Positions 1 to 11,848 are shown, counted from the stretch's first letter. The stretch: DNA of 64,000 nucleotides from Paragonimus westermani (GCA_008508345.1 QNGE01000428.1:186001-250000); one strand, 5' to 3'. The notes: generated by a model not told the origin, from the letters alone. Numbers and translations: made by a program.

Positions 1-544
1 AACTGTTCTTCAAGTGCATGAGATCTAATCAGTCACTAAATCCAACGTGAACATTACAAAATTTCACCTGGGGATGAAGAGTAGTGGGTTGCCGAAACAT
101 CTTATGTGATGTGCATTTGTTACGCACGGGATTTTACATCGTTTACCAAACACACTTCCTCTACCCTGAGTGGATGAACTCACAACAGCTTAGGAACGAT
201 CAGTCCTAACCTGTTTTGCCATCTGCCGGGTGTGTTTGACCAGTGGTCAAACGCGGATGATATGGAAAGCAGATGAACATGTTGGTCCCGGTCGGCAACC
301 GTTTCATTCTGATGGTTCGTTTGTCAACCTGACAAGTGACGTTATATTTAGGATGGTCGCGGTGATGACCCGAAAATGAACCCGTCGACTTTCCAAGTTT
401 ACACCTTACAAGACGAACGGTTGACAGCATCCAGTTCCTGTTTGGCTTGTCACACTGATTGTAACCAAAGAAGCTTGTGTACAAAAGTCCACACAAGAGG
501 TCTTGGGTGTATTGTTTGCCGTTCCAATCACATACCTTGCACTA

Positions 545-690
545 GGTTCGAATCCAAAGTCGTATGATCGGGTGGCTTATGCGTAGAAGAATTTGTAATT
601 TAGCCGGCCGAGGCCGGTTAGCTGGGTTGCACACTAGTGTGAAGGTAAAACTCTTTCTGAAAATAAAACGTAGGGGAATTTTGGTGGTAA
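545..690 (+). repeat. Dispersed repeat with box-B-like motif (second copy at 2,491-2,625)
   Basis: It starts with GGTTCGAATCC, a perfect RNA polymerase III box B, and continues with a CCGGCC..GGCCGGTTAGC block and an A/G-rich tail. A related block with the same CCGGCC..GGTTAGC core and A/G-rich continuation lies at 9,049-9,130. In both places a minus-strand LINE remnant lies further along the plus strand. It may be a tRNA-derived SINE or part of a LINE untranslated region. I could not identify a box A upstream, so the class stays open. Confidence 0.35.
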
Positions 691-899
691 CTTATAAGCT
701 TGCAAGGAAGGTAGTGAAAATACAAGGCAAGAATTTTTACTCCGAAACATATTAGTTCATCTAATATTGAATTGAATATATAGATAATTTGAAATGGAGA
801 AGCCGAACAAAACCTTCAGCATAAAATTCATCGAAAAGACTGAAGAGGAAGAAAGATAGCAGATCACAATATTCAAAATTTATGCAAAGGACAGTGAAT

Positions 900-1100
900 G
901 ATCTGCCGAATGAGCAAAAGCATGGTCTCGGTGTTCAGAGCCACGTCCAACCACCGACTACACAAGATACACATGAGACATTACCGATGGGATTGGCTCA
1001 GGTGCGCCACATTTCTCTGGTACGATGTCTAGATCTGATGACTGCCCAACAGCATGGGCATCCCTATTTACTGGACGCAGTGCCCCGCCCACGGAAGACT
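900..1100 (-). mobile_element. LINE 3' remnant (RT C-terminal region)
   Basis: The plus-strand sequence aligns by eye to the C-terminal coding region of LINE A around 10,650-10,800. They share blocks such as the one reading as CSRWLDVALNTE here and GIRWLGIVPNTE there on the minus strand. Only the conserved stretch between the RT thumb and the zinc-knuckle-like tail remains, with in-frame stops. It is a dead, strongly truncated copy of the same or a sister family. Confidence 0.6.
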
Positions 1101-1984
1101 GGAAGCAAATTCTCTACCTGCTAGCAACGCGGCAGCTATAAAGAAAAGATAAACCAATTCGTCCCCTTGATGAACTTGTATAAAGCAGTGAGAAGACGTA
1201 AGTCATGAGAGAAAATCACACTGCAGTTAATACACAACCCCCATTCACACCGATAACAATTACAAACTCATTTATGGTCGATTCTCATGGCAGAACCTTC
1301 GCCTAGTACTCGCATGTCACAGTCGGGTTACGTTAACCGGACGAGTGAACACATGTACGCACACAAATTAAGGTCAAATGGACTGATTACTCGAGTAGTG
1401 AGCATTCGTGACGCACTGCTTAGATTGGCTTTATTGAGGTGTGATTTCCTCTGATCACGTTGTGACTGCGATCTGGTCCTGCTAGCTTTAGCTAACCTAA
1501 TTAGCTTGCTGAACGGGAACACGATGGTTCCATAGGCAAACAACACTGCAGTCGGATTATCTCAGTAGTCCTAACCGATTGTACAAATGTTTACACCTAA
1601 TGGCCGATGAGTACCAGGAAGACTGGATGCAACTCAGAAAGGGAAACTAACCTATGCGCCTGACTCACTTGAATGCGCATATCGTCAAAGCTGGATGACT
1701 GCACAAAGCTGCAGTGAAAAACGTACAACTACTACCCCGCTTACTACATATTTGGCCTCGTGGTCATTAATCCTTTTGTTGTGAATCCAGAAGGCGGACG
1801 ACACAAAGGTTGTTTTATTGGAGAAACCAGTACACTACTTAAGCTTCTCAACGGGACTAAGAACAAAAACACTCATTTGCACACTGCACTCTTCTGAGGA
1901 TGCTCAAGTCGCTTTGAACAACATGTCTCAGATCCGTCATGTGGCGAAAGCCATTAAGTGTCATTCTGCCTTCCAACGATCCTT

Positions 1985-1985
1985 N
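1985..1985. other. Single-N assembly join
   Basis: One N separates the two copies of the ~1.95-kb unit. The sequence before it ends exactly where copy 2 continues into unique sequence at 3,930. The sequence after it starts where copy 1 begins at 40. This is the signature of overlapping contig ends placed side by side with a token gap. Confidence 0.9.
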
Positions 1986-3929
1986 ATCCAACGTGAACAT
2001 TACAAAATTTCACCTGGGGATGAAGAGTAGTGGGTTTCCGAAACATCTTATGTGATGTGCATTTGTTACGCACGGGATTTTACATCGTTTACCAAACACA
2101 CTTCCTCTACCCTGAGTGGATGAACTCACAACAGCTTAGGAACGATCAGTCCTAACCTGTTTTGCCATCTGCCGGGTGTGTTTGACCAGTGGTCAAACGC
2201 GGATGATATGGAAAGCAGATGAACATGTTGGTCCCGGTCGGCAACCGTTTCATTCTGATGGTTCGTTTGTCAACCTGACAAGTGACGTTATATTTAGGAT
2301 GGTCGCGGTGATGACCCGAAAATGAACCCGTCGACTTTCCAAGTTTACACCTTACAAGACAAACGGTTGACAGCATCCAGTTCCTGTTTGGCTTGTCACA
2401 CTGATTGTAACCAAAGAAGCTTGTATACAAAAGTCCACACAAGAGGTCTTGGGTGTATTGTTTGCCGTTCCAATCACATACCTTGCACTAGGTTCGAATC
2501 CAAAGTCGTATGATCAGGTGGATTATGCGTAGAAGAATTTGTAATTCAGCCGGCCGAGGCCGGTTAGCTGGGTTGCACACTACTTGAAGGTGAAACTCTT
2601 TCTGAAAATAAAACGTAGGGGAATTTTGGTGGTAACTTATAAGCTTGCATGGAAGGTAGTGAATATACAAGGCAAGAATTTTTACTCAGAAGCATATTAA
2701 TTCTTCTAATAGTGAATTGAATAGATAGATAATTTGAAACGGAGAAGCCGAACAAAACCTTCAGCATAAAATTCATCGAAAAGACTGAAGAGGAAGAAAG
2801 ATAGCAGATCACAATATTCAAAATTTATGCAAAGGACAGCGAATGATCTGCCGAATGAGCAAAAGCATGGTCTCGGTGTTCAGAGCCACGTCCAACCACC
2901 GACTACACAAGATACACATGAGACATTACCGATGGGATTGGCTCAGGTGCGCCACATTTCTCTGGTACGATGTCTAGATCTGATGACTGCCCAACAGCAT
3001 GGGCATCCCTATTTACTGGACGCAGTGCCCCGCCCACGGAAGACTGGAAGCAAATTCTCTACCTGCTAGCAACGCGGCAGCTATAAAGAAAAGATAAACC
3101 AATTCGTCCCCTTGATGAACTTGTATAAAGCAGTGAGAAGACGTAAGTCATGAGAGAAAATCACACTGCAGTTAATACACAACCCCCATTCACACCGATA
3201 ACAATTACAAACTCATTTATGGTCGATTCTCATGGCAGAACCTTCGCCTAGTACTCGCATGTCACAGTCGGGTTACGTTAACCGGACGAGTGAACACATG
3301 TACGCACACAAATTAAGGTCAAATGGACTGATTACTCGAGTAGTGAGCATTCGTGACGCACTGCTTAGATTGGCTTTATTGAGGTGTGATTTCCTCTGAT
3401 CACGTTGTGACTGCGATCTGGTCCTGCTAGCTTTAGCTAACCTAATTAGCTTGCTGAACGGGAACACGATGGTTCCATAGGCAAACAACACTGCAGTCGG
3501 ATTATCTCAGTAGTCCTAACCGATTGTACAAATGTTTACACCTAATGGCCGATGAGTACCAGGAAGACTGGATGCAACTCAGAAAGGGAAACTAACCTAT
3601 GCGCCTGACTCACTTGAATGCGCATATCGTCAAAGCTGGATGACTGCACAAAGCTGCAGTGAAAAACGTACAACTACTACCCCGCTTACTACATATTTGG
3701 CCTCGTGGTCATTAATCCTTTTGTTGTGAATCCAGAAGGCGGACGACACAAAGGTTGTTTTATTGGAGAAACCAGTACACTACTTAAGCTTCTCAACGGG
3801 ACTAAGAACAAAAACACTCATTTGCACACTGCACTCTTCTGAGGATGCTCAAGTCGCTTTGAACAACATGTCTCAGATCCGTCATGTGGCGAAAGCCATT
3901 AAGTGTCATTCTGCCTTCCAACGATCCTT
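1986..3929. repeat. ~1.95-kb duplicated unit, copy 2
   Basis: Near-identical second copy of 40-1,984. It continues without a break into unique sequence at 3,930, so it is the copy connected to the rest of the window. Small substitutions and short indels separate it from copy 1 in the first ~850 bases only. Confidence 0.95.
2845..3045 (-). mobile_element. LINE 3' remnant, duplicate copy
   Basis: Same LINE fragment as at 900-1,100, present again because the whole ~1.95-kb unit is duplicated. I saw one substitution at its edge. It should not be counted as a separate insertion event. Confidence 0.6.
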
Positions 3930-6900
3930 TCCATATCTCTACCGTATTTGTCTCGCGATCATTTCGATCTCGGCGGCTACTGAATAGTGGTGTGAGTAGT
4001 ATGGTGCGGCCGTCTATCCTCACTACACTATGTTGTGTTTACTGGATTTAGTGAAATTTAGGATGTTAACCTCATCTGAGTAGTGCTGGCAGTTGAGCCA
4101 GCATTCTTAGTTAACTGGATGGTTACTTTTTCTCCAAAGTTCATACCTCGGTTGTAACAGACATTGAACCCGTTTTGAGCTCTAACTTCAACGAAACACC
4201 AGCCCTATGCTTTTTTCTAAAAAGGACAGACTGTAAAGTTTACTTGCATACAAAATCTACGATCCAGTAAGCTATCAGTTGTAATCGCAGTCATCACTGT
4301 TTGTGCGTCTAGTGTATAACATAGCACAGTATAAATTAACTGTGAGTGGTGAAAAACGTACTAAGCTTTCACTATCAAGAACACAACTCACTTATACCCA
4401 TTCTACATTCCTGTGCACTAGATCAATCTCACTAAGATACTCATCAACTCCGGAACACGACTTTATCATGATTCACCGACTCAAAAACTGTGCTTCAGCT
4501 TACGGTTAATCAAGGGTAAACTCAAATTCGGGAAATTTGCTGTATTGTTGAATTTACTGATTATGATTAGCACTGGTCAAGATGAACACCATTACTATGC
4601 TGTGCCTTCCGATTGTCTGAACAAACCGCGGTAACCAAAAATGGCAACAAGGTGGTTCACATTTCAACTGTTTGATCAGAAGAAACTCCGTTTGCTTTTG
4701 ACTTTGATGACTATTCTATCAGCTGTGTTCATGCAGGTTCTGCTGGCGTCTGTGGGCCTGTCTCTGATATGTCAATCATGGCTTCCCACTGTGAAGCAGA
4801 TTGTCTTCGTGTCATGCGGTTCTGAGCAAATCAACAGCGAAGGAAGCCGAAGAAGCTACTGTGCGTTGACTCACTCTTAGTATCGATCGGCTTTGTGTGA
4901 ATCTAGCCGTAAACATTTGGCGACTTATGAGGGCGTTGGACGCACACACTACGTGCGAACTTTTAAAGGTTAACTGTACATGTGATAGTCCAAAGCTCTC
5001 GTGGTTACTGGGTGTGACAGCCAGAAGTAGCCAGGATTCGGACGGAAACAGCAACATGCCGTTAGATGATCAACACAAAGGCCAATCCAATTAACTTATA
5101 TTGTGCTGGATGAACCCGATCCCACAATGGTGAACGAGGTTACTGTTAGTTGCTATCTCTTAGGCTGTATCCTGATACTAGTAACTTACACATTAGTCGG
5201 TTTGGCTCACACAACGAGTAACAAACATCTCTTTCTGAAACCCATTGTCGAATGACTAATGCTTTGGTGTACACAGGAAGTTATCAGGCAGTGGTCTTCA
5301 TCAGAACCATAAAATAGCGAGTAATTACTTATTTCCTAACCTTTATCTCATCAACTAAGACACGCAGTTTTGTAGAAGTTGAGCATCACCCACAAACAGA
5401 CACTACTGCAGCATTCATCCAACCTTACTGTAGTGTCAAGCCATATTGTGGTCCCAGTGGCGTAATTACTTCCGCAATCTCAAAAATAACTGACAGATGC
5501 AGTGACCGATGAAACGAAGTGTGTTGGGCCTTTCGATTAGAAAACGAGAGTCTAACACTTTCTTTGACAAAAAATTGGAATTAGCATGCATTTTGTAATG
5601 GTACTACAAAGGCCTCTAGTTGGTTGCTTTCGCAATAAAATCAATATTGGACTCAGCAACAGAGCTTTATTTATCGGAACAATTTACCGACAGTTCATGA
5701 GACACGGTTACTTGGAGCTGGTGTTCTAGTGAAATATTCAACTACTGTATTTATCTGAACACTAGAGATTCAAAATGACTGTGCACAAACTGTGGGGAAG
5801 CTCCTATTCTGTAAAGCGGATCACGAATGTTCGATGGCGCTTTATGTTGATGGAAATACACCATTGATAATTGATGAATGCTAGATCGTTTTGACTGAGA
5901 GAGTTTGGGCATTATTTACAAGTAGCCGGAAACTGCCTTATTGTGATAAATTCCCTGAGCGCGAACAGGTCCAAATATCTCAGTTGCAAAATACGATCAA
6001 AACTGTTAAATTATCTCTGCTAAGTTAGACTGAACGTTTTAACTTCGAAGGTTTCTTCAGCAATTGACTGCTCATCCAGATGACACGAAGGGGTTCCAGC
6101 GTGATAGGCAGTTGAATTGGCAGCAAAACCAGACGAAAAGTGACTGTCCAACCATGGTCGTTATAAGTAACGTATCATTCAAATTATCCGTTAGATTACC
6201 TATTCGAAGTGGGACACTACTCAGAGACACAAAAGAGCAATCCAATACAACACCTTATCCGTTTACCCCATTACAATTCAACACATTAGTAACATGCTAG
6301 TGTGAAGATGTGGAAATATATGGATTCTCTGATAATTCTGGTAGCAGATTTTGCGTCCATTTTACTACATTGTAAAGCGGCTTTACGTCATTTCGTCCCA
6401 TACTTAGAAAATAGATGCCACCGTCAAGCGTGACGTTGAGATCGATTCAACTAAGCCCCAATAAAGACAGTTCTCAGGTGAACAAAAAAGCTGCTTTTGT
6501 TTACAGGCGGTCCTTGCTATGAAGTCAAACGTTTAATTACCTCACAGTGATTCTTCATGAAATTTGTTGTGGACATCTGTATCAGGTTGCAATTAGACCA
6601 GTTGCTGGATATAAGTTTAGGAATGAAAACCTGATACTATGCAGAGCAAATTCGCAAGTTAACAGAAGACTTCTGGTAAAATTCTTGACATTCTAGCTAA
6701 CATCTTAGAAACTGTGAACTGTAACACCATATTGATCTCCAAACTCCCGCTTGTAAACAGTTTGAAAATCAGAGCAATTGTATTTAATAGGAAAACAGAA
6801 GAACGCAAATCAAAATGAAAATAACCACATACCAAAGCACTCGGTACGAACAATTGTGTATTCTACAGAATATTTTGTTGCTAAATTTTGGAATCAGTTC

Positions 6901-7690
6901 AGTCATTCTCAGACATCATGCGAAATGCAGACAGCCTCATGGAAGAGCACTCATCAAGTGATATCCTGCTGCCTCGAACTTCATTGGAAAGTCTCACTGA
7001 TGACAACTCCTTCAACCGCTTTCAGCGATGTCTAGTTGAGTGGATTTACTCTCACAGGAGGACTATTCACTTCGGCTTTTGGGAACCACCGTTCTGCTTC
7101 TCTCATAGAATTCTGTTTTCAGAGACTGGATAATACCATCCTTTCCCTGTAAACAACAACACACCAATAATTTCTCAACACACTGTTCACCTTGAGCGAG
7201 TTTACTATTCATATCTCGCTGATATCTACTCGAGGTTTCACAGTACCGGATGATGCATCGTTTTGGCTAGGCTCAACATTCTGGTCTATTTTGTTTTCCT
7301 GTGAAACAAAACTCTCTTCTTCATTGCGTAAGGCACCCAGTGGCACAATGTCTGTGGTTGACTGGACTGCAATTCATGTATGTTGAGCTGTCCTTACAAC
7401 CCAGGAAGCCTTCTAAAATTGACATACACAGTTGAAAACCGAGTTGGCAGATGAAGTTATTTACGCACACTCCAAATGTAACACCTCGTTATCGGGGATA
7501 ATTGAAACATGTCAAGTTCATTAGAAATATAGCGCCTAGCGCACCGGGTTGCCCTCGGGACACTAAAATTTTAGATAATCTCACAAGGTACATAGTTACT
7601 TTATAACTTTGATGTCAAACTTGTGCAGTGTAGTCTGATAGTACATGAACTCACTGACGATGTGACTTTCGTCTAAAAATATGCGTTGTT
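3930..7690. other. No gene recognised
   Basis: Only short open frames of up to about 85 codons occur. A frame at 4,641-4,880 begins in a reasonable start context and has one hydrophobic segment, and a frame at 6,888-7,133 has coding-like composition, but neither resembles a family I know or is flanked by convincing splice sites. A small perfect hairpin (TGCTGGC / GCCAGCA) lies near 4,085-4,105. Confidence 0.5.
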
Positions 7691-7735
7691 ATCACCATCA
7701 ACATCATCCAAATCACCGTCAACATCAACATCAAA
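7691..7735 (+). repeat. Imperfect ATC/AAC trinucleotide microsatellite
   Basis: About 45 bases of degenerate ATC, ACC and AAC triplets. All three reading frames are low complexity and there is no coding context. Confidence 0.8.
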
Positions 7736-8109
7736 ACTAGTAGCATCATGATTTGATTGTGATCATCAACGATACTGAGGCCAGTCTGTGAGTTTTTTTT
7801 GTTTGCACATAAAAAGAGCATTTAGTTATTAATTAATTCGATCAAATGTGACTTAGCGTATTGCTACCAAACACAAAGTAACAGCTGTATTCATGTACAC
7901 ATTTTCATGAGTGAGTACCTACGAAAACTGTCTCCCATTGTAGCGAGAAGGCGTCCAATAAAGCACAATCTTCATTGTCCAAATCGCCAGCCACATGCAA
8001 CGCGCGCTCTCTCGTTTATGAGTCGTAATTCCAACCCGCAGCACCCCCCGGTTTCCGTTCACACGTCGTGTGCACTTCTAACCGGTTTACGTGTGTGACC
8101 GGTGCCTTC

Positions 8110-8456
8110 TATCGGAGGGTTTTCCGCTTGCCATTCCTCGTCTGTTTGTCCGATTTCGTTGCGCGATGGCTCGTCCGGCTGCTCGTGCTGTCCGCCATCC
8201 ACCCAGTGTTGGCCTTGACCGTATTCCAACATCGTGTCGAGATGTTCCTCTAAATGTTGGAAAAACCACGCCTCCGATCTGGCCGTCTGTCGTATTTCGC
8301 CTGCCCTGCCTCGCCCGTTGGTCCGATCTAGTCGAGCGATGACTCATCCGGTCGCGCACGTTGTCCTTGATCCGATCGCGGCAGGTTTTCGAACGTGCCT
8401 CCCCCCCACGTTGAGGTATTCGGCCGAGCGTTCGAAAACTCGCACCTCCGGCCTGA
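8110..8456. repeat. GC- and CpG-rich tandem dimer, ~173-bp unit
   Basis: Two diverged copies align with a constant offset of 173-174 bases. CCTCGTCTGTTTGTCCGAT at 8,136 matches CCTCGCCCGTTGGTCCGAT at 8,309. CGATGGCTCGTCCGG at 8,164 matches CGATGACTCATCCGG at 8,337. The GTTGGAAAAA..CCTCCG block at 8,256 matches 8,430. Identity is roughly 75-80% in the conserved blocks. By eye 8,041-8,460 holds about 45 CpG, several times the density of the flanks. A 152-codon minus-strand frame crosses it, but the period is not a multiple of three, so the repeats are read in different frames and the frame is probably a by-product of GC content. Confidence 0.75.
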
Positions 8457-8786
8457 CAATCCACCACACTATGACTGTGTACAAAAGTGATCACAGTTGA
8501 CTTGGAAAATGGCAACCCATACAGAAGATGTCGGATCCACCACAATCGTCTACACTTTCCAATCGAAAAAGTGCGCGTTAACCCATGCGCTCCGATACAG
8601 ATACATGAGTAAATAAATCAGGTGGGCATATCGCCTTAAGAGGCAAGTTTTTATTCACATTTTCAGTCCAGAATTCAGCACCTTTCAACATGGTTAAGCA
8701 ATGGTCCATACGTTACCCATCCAAAAAAATTGTTTGGTGACACTGAGAGCAACAGACAAAACTGGCTTACTGATCACTGGCGACTT

Positions 8787-9189
8787 TCTTAACTACGAAT
8801 GTGGGGGTGATCGCTTAGAGCATATATACTCACCACTCTTCCTAGCTCAGTGTTTTGCAAGATGTGCCGCACTGCATGGCTGGTTGACTAGCTTGTCACA
8901 GTAGCCGAAGCCAAGGGACACCTGCGCTTAACCATAACCGCAATTGGCTTGCGCCGCACCGCTTACAGTTCCAACCACATACCACATATCCAGTGTAAAC
9001 CTAAAGGAATAAGACCGGGAGGTGTGACAGTGGGGCCTTTGTGTCCGGCCGGCCAATGCTGGTTAGCCAGTTGATTTGCTAATAAGGAAAGGAAACTCTT
9101 ATCTCTCGGAAACTAAACAGAGAGGGGCTGCAATGACGAGATGTACACTGAGAAGAAAGATTTTTGAAGTGTAATACAAGAAGCGTTGC
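8787..9189. repeat. ~403-bp duplicated unit, copy 1
   Basis: It recurs at 9,191-9,593 with offset 404, across the N at 9,190. The first ~270 bases look identical. The last ~130 differ at roughly one base in ten, including the A/G-rich tail after the CCGGCC..GGTTAGC block. As with the 1.95-kb unit, the N sits exactly between the copies. Confidence 0.92.
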
Positions 9190-9190
9190 N
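9190..9190. other. Single-N assembly join
   Basis: One N between the two ~403-bp copies. This is the second example in the window of an N flanked by the same sequence on both sides. Confidence 0.9.
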
Positions 9191-9593
9191 TCTTAACTAC
9201 GAATGTGGGGGTGATCGCTTAGAGCATATATACTCACCACTCTTCCTAGCTCAGTGTTTTGCAAGATGTGCCGCACTGCATGGCTGGTTGACTAGCTTGT
9301 CACAGTAGCCGAAGCCAAGGGACACCTGCGCTTAACCATAACCGCAATTGGCTTGCGCCGCACCGCTTACAGTTCCAACCACATACCACATATCCAGTGT
9401 AAACCTAAAGGAATAAGACCGGGAGGTGTGACAGTGGGGCCTTTGTGTCCGGCCGGCCAATGCTGGTTAGCCACTTGATTGGCTAATAAGGAAAGGAAAC
9501 TCTTATCTCTCGGAAACTAAACAAAGAGAGACAGCAATGACGAGGTCTAAACTAAGAAGAAAGAGTTGGGAAGTGTAATAAAGGAAGCATTAA
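9191..9593. repeat. ~403-bp duplicated unit, copy 2
   Basis: Second copy of 8,787-9,189. It continues into unique sequence from 9,594. It contains the CCGGCC..GGTTAGC block related to the one near 600-620. Confidence 0.92.
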
Positions 9594-10421
9594 AGTATAG
9601 GAGTGTAGGTTAGTGCATCCCAGAGAAGATAACAACATGAAAAAAATCGCATTAAACTACGAAAATCCAGACAGGCAATTCATCAAACAATACACCACCA
9701 AAGCTGAGGAAATGAATAAAAGAGATTGCAGACACCCAGGTTTCTGTAAAGAAGAGCGGAATAATTGTCAATGATCAGGCTCTTGGCTGATGCAGTCATT
9801 AACAGAAGTCGAATGGATATAAGGGTATGACCTACCTGAGCCAAACGTACTTGTCGTCTCTTCGCCGACGGTGTACTATGAGTACGTTGGTGACCTACTA
9901 ATCCCTATCGGCCAGCGCATTCGCGAGCGCACACATTGTAACGTCATATAGTCTACGCGACCTATGGTACCGATGGTTCCCTTGCGTATAGCACGCTTTC
10001 GCTCACGACCGCACAATAACTACTCGTTGAACTTTCGGACGCCAGCCCGGACTGTATTTCTCCAGGCCGTACGGTTCAACGCTAAATCTTCCCAACTTCT
10101 AAAATCAATGTTACAACGTGAAAGACTTATCTGGACAACAGTGATACTTGAAATTAGGGATTTCGAATAGCCCTAGGAATCGTACTTGAATTGAAATCTC
10201 CCACGCAAGTAATAGGGAGGAGACCTGGTACTGGTAGCAGTAAGTAGTTGTTATTCATGAAATGAGACGCCGAAAAGAAATCATACCCTGTCATTGGCTG
10301 ATCTTATTAGCACATGCAAAACATAAACTGTATGTTAATTGGTGGAATACGGAACTGATGAACTGGCGAATAACGGAAGGCACAACATTGAGACCGTTCG
10401 TCCAATCCTGATGTTGTAACC
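9594..10421. other. No gene recognised; lies 3' of LINE A
   Basis: The only frame of note is a 68-codon one at 9,964-10,170 of no recognisable family. Because LINE A runs on the minus strand, this stretch lies on its 3' side and may include its 3' untranslated region. I could not place a poly(A) or microsatellite tail. Confidence 0.4.
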
Positions 10422-10769
10422 TTAACGGGATATTTGGATTGGCACTTCGTCAGATCTTCTGTTGTGTCGGGGTTTGGATAATAGATGAATCGGGGTTTCC
10501 GCTACAACAACATTCTGGTATATCCGCTTCTGACCACCAGGGTTTCCCTTAGCTGATTTCACCTCTCCATATAGCAGCTGTTTCGGAATACAGTCATCGC
10601 CCATCCGCTGAACGTGACCGAGCCACCAGAGATGATTCAGCATCAACATGGCTTCCATCCCGTCCATGTCCGCTTGCTGGAGTACCTCAGTGTTCGGAAC
10701 AATGCCCAGCCACCGAATACCCAAGATGTGGCTCAGACACTGCATATGGAATCGGCTCAGATAGCTCAC
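10422..10769 (-). pseudogene. LINE A C-terminal region
   Basis: A 115-codon minus-strand frame containing LSHILGIRWLGIVPNTEVL, WWLGHVQRMGDD and IPKQLLYGEV. These are the strongly conserved blocks downstream of the RT thumb in this LINE family. It follows the palm frame with a frame change across 10,770-10,795. The tail after the PGGQKRIYQ block is degraded and I could not locate the natural stop. Confidence 0.87.
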
Positions 10770-10794
10770 GTTCCGCTAGTACATTGTCCACTCC

Positions 10795-11449
10795 TCACTG
10801 CCTACAGCAGTATAGACGGCACCATTGTGCCGTAGACATACAGCTTGGTGGCCGTCTTTCGGGACGTCCAAAAGCAACACCAGCCTTCGCAACACTAGCT
10901 CTTAACTCGCGGTCCACGGACAAATCTGTTTGCAAATTGCTACCCAAGTAGCAAAAATGCCCGCAATTATCGACAACGTCTCTATTAACGCGGATTTGGG
11001 GTGGAACTACACAAACAGCACCTCCACCAGGAGAAGGCTGAAAGAAGGAAAACGTCTTACCTGTGTTTATATCCAGTCCAAACTTGGATGCCGTGGACGC
11101 GAAGACCGTTGCCAGGCATTGCACTCCTTCTTGACTGTGTGCACGTAGCACACTGTCATTTGCGAACAGAAGCGTGCACATTGCTGAGTTGTGTAGGGAG
11201 GTTGGGACGCCGAAACAGCGGATATTCAGTCGGTGCTCATCCGTCCGGCACTCTACCTCAACGCCGTCCTCCCGAAGATGCTGAACAGCAACTTTCACCA
11301 TGGCAGTCAAATAGAAACCAAATAAGGCTGGGGCGAGTACACGCCAGTATCGATTTCAAAATCACCAGAGGTTGATCTAGACAATTGTACCTTTGCTTTC
11401 ATGCTCGCATGCAATAATCTAATCATACTGACGAACTTACTTGGATATT
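10795..11449 (-). pseudogene. LINE A RT palm with mutated active site
   Basis: The minus strand continues the RT after the insertion: EYPSKFVSMIRLLHASM, then FEIDTGV, then VLAPALFGFYLTAM. The RQGC residues normally between TGV and VLAP are missing because of a small deletion near 11,345, which also shifts frame. The 171-codon frame from 11,310 to 10,795 carries CTLLFANDSVL at the catalytic position (11,155-11,166). The usual first Asp of FADD is Asn, so polymerase activity is not expected. It continues with the GLDINTGKT and FCYLGSNLQ blocks typical of the family. Confidence 0.88.
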
Positions 11450-11454
11450 CAAAC

Positions 11455-11848
11455 TGTTGAGAATCGCTACCTTCCGGAAGGAAAGCAAAAGTCAGTCATC
11501 GTAGCACAAAGCAATTCTCAGCTTATTGAGTTTCTGTTGGTTATGTTATAGACTAGACGCATCAGTAAAATGAATAATGACAATTGTTGTTGACGCTTTC
11601 TCTTTCTCATTGGTTGGCTCGACTCCGCTTGTAGCTCGTTTGTTTAAACGCGTGGCACACTTAAACAACTTTTTTTTACTCCGGTGCTCGTTATAACAAA
11701 ATCCGATGCTGGAGCAGCGTGCCATCTTGATTGGTCTTCGTGCTGACATACCAGTCTGTTTGGGTTTTCGACATTGACTGACCGTAGCCTTCTGCGAATC
11801 AATGGTTGACCTCGTATCGATGCGTTTGTGCAATCCAATCCCTTTACA
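11455..11848. mobile_element. Solo LTR (394 bp) inserted in LINE A
   Basis: The insertion begins TGTTGAG, ends TTTACA and is flanked by the 5-bp direct repeat CAAAC (11,450-11,454 and 11,849-11,853). TG...CA ends with a 5-bp target-site duplication are the hallmark of an LTR. Deleting the insertion and one CAAAC rejoins the LINE A RT at the codon level: the residues before it end FGKF and those after it continue EYPSKFV, which is the family's continuous sequence. No internal pol or gag is present, so it is best explained as a solo LTR left by LTR-LTR recombination. I could not fix its orientation or family. A TG..CA non-autonomous element is the alternative. Confidence 0.78.

Larger units (their letters stand above)
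40..1984. repeat. ~1.95-kb duplicated unit, copy 1
   Basis: This segment recurs almost base for base at 1,986-3,929, separated only by the N at 1,985. The offset drifts from 1,946 to 1,945, so there is a net 1-bp indel. Differences cluster in roughly the first 850 bases, for example near 415, 466, 570 and 630. From about 900 to the end I saw essentially none. The unit holds a LINE 3' remnant on the minus strand near 900-1,100 and a perfect tRNA box-B-like motif at 545-555. Short frames inside it (96 and 72 codons) match no family I recognise. The position directly against an N suggests two unmerged contig ends or haplotypes rather than a biological tandem duplication. Confidence 0.95.

Noticed and set aside
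1818..2030. Open frame running across the N at 1,985
   Set aside because: It joins two sequence ends that are probably not adjacent in the genome.
8087..8545. 152-codon minus-strand frame in the CpG-rich dimer
   Set aside because: The repeat period is not a multiple of three and the composition is strongly GC-rich, so an open frame is expected by chance. No domain seen.
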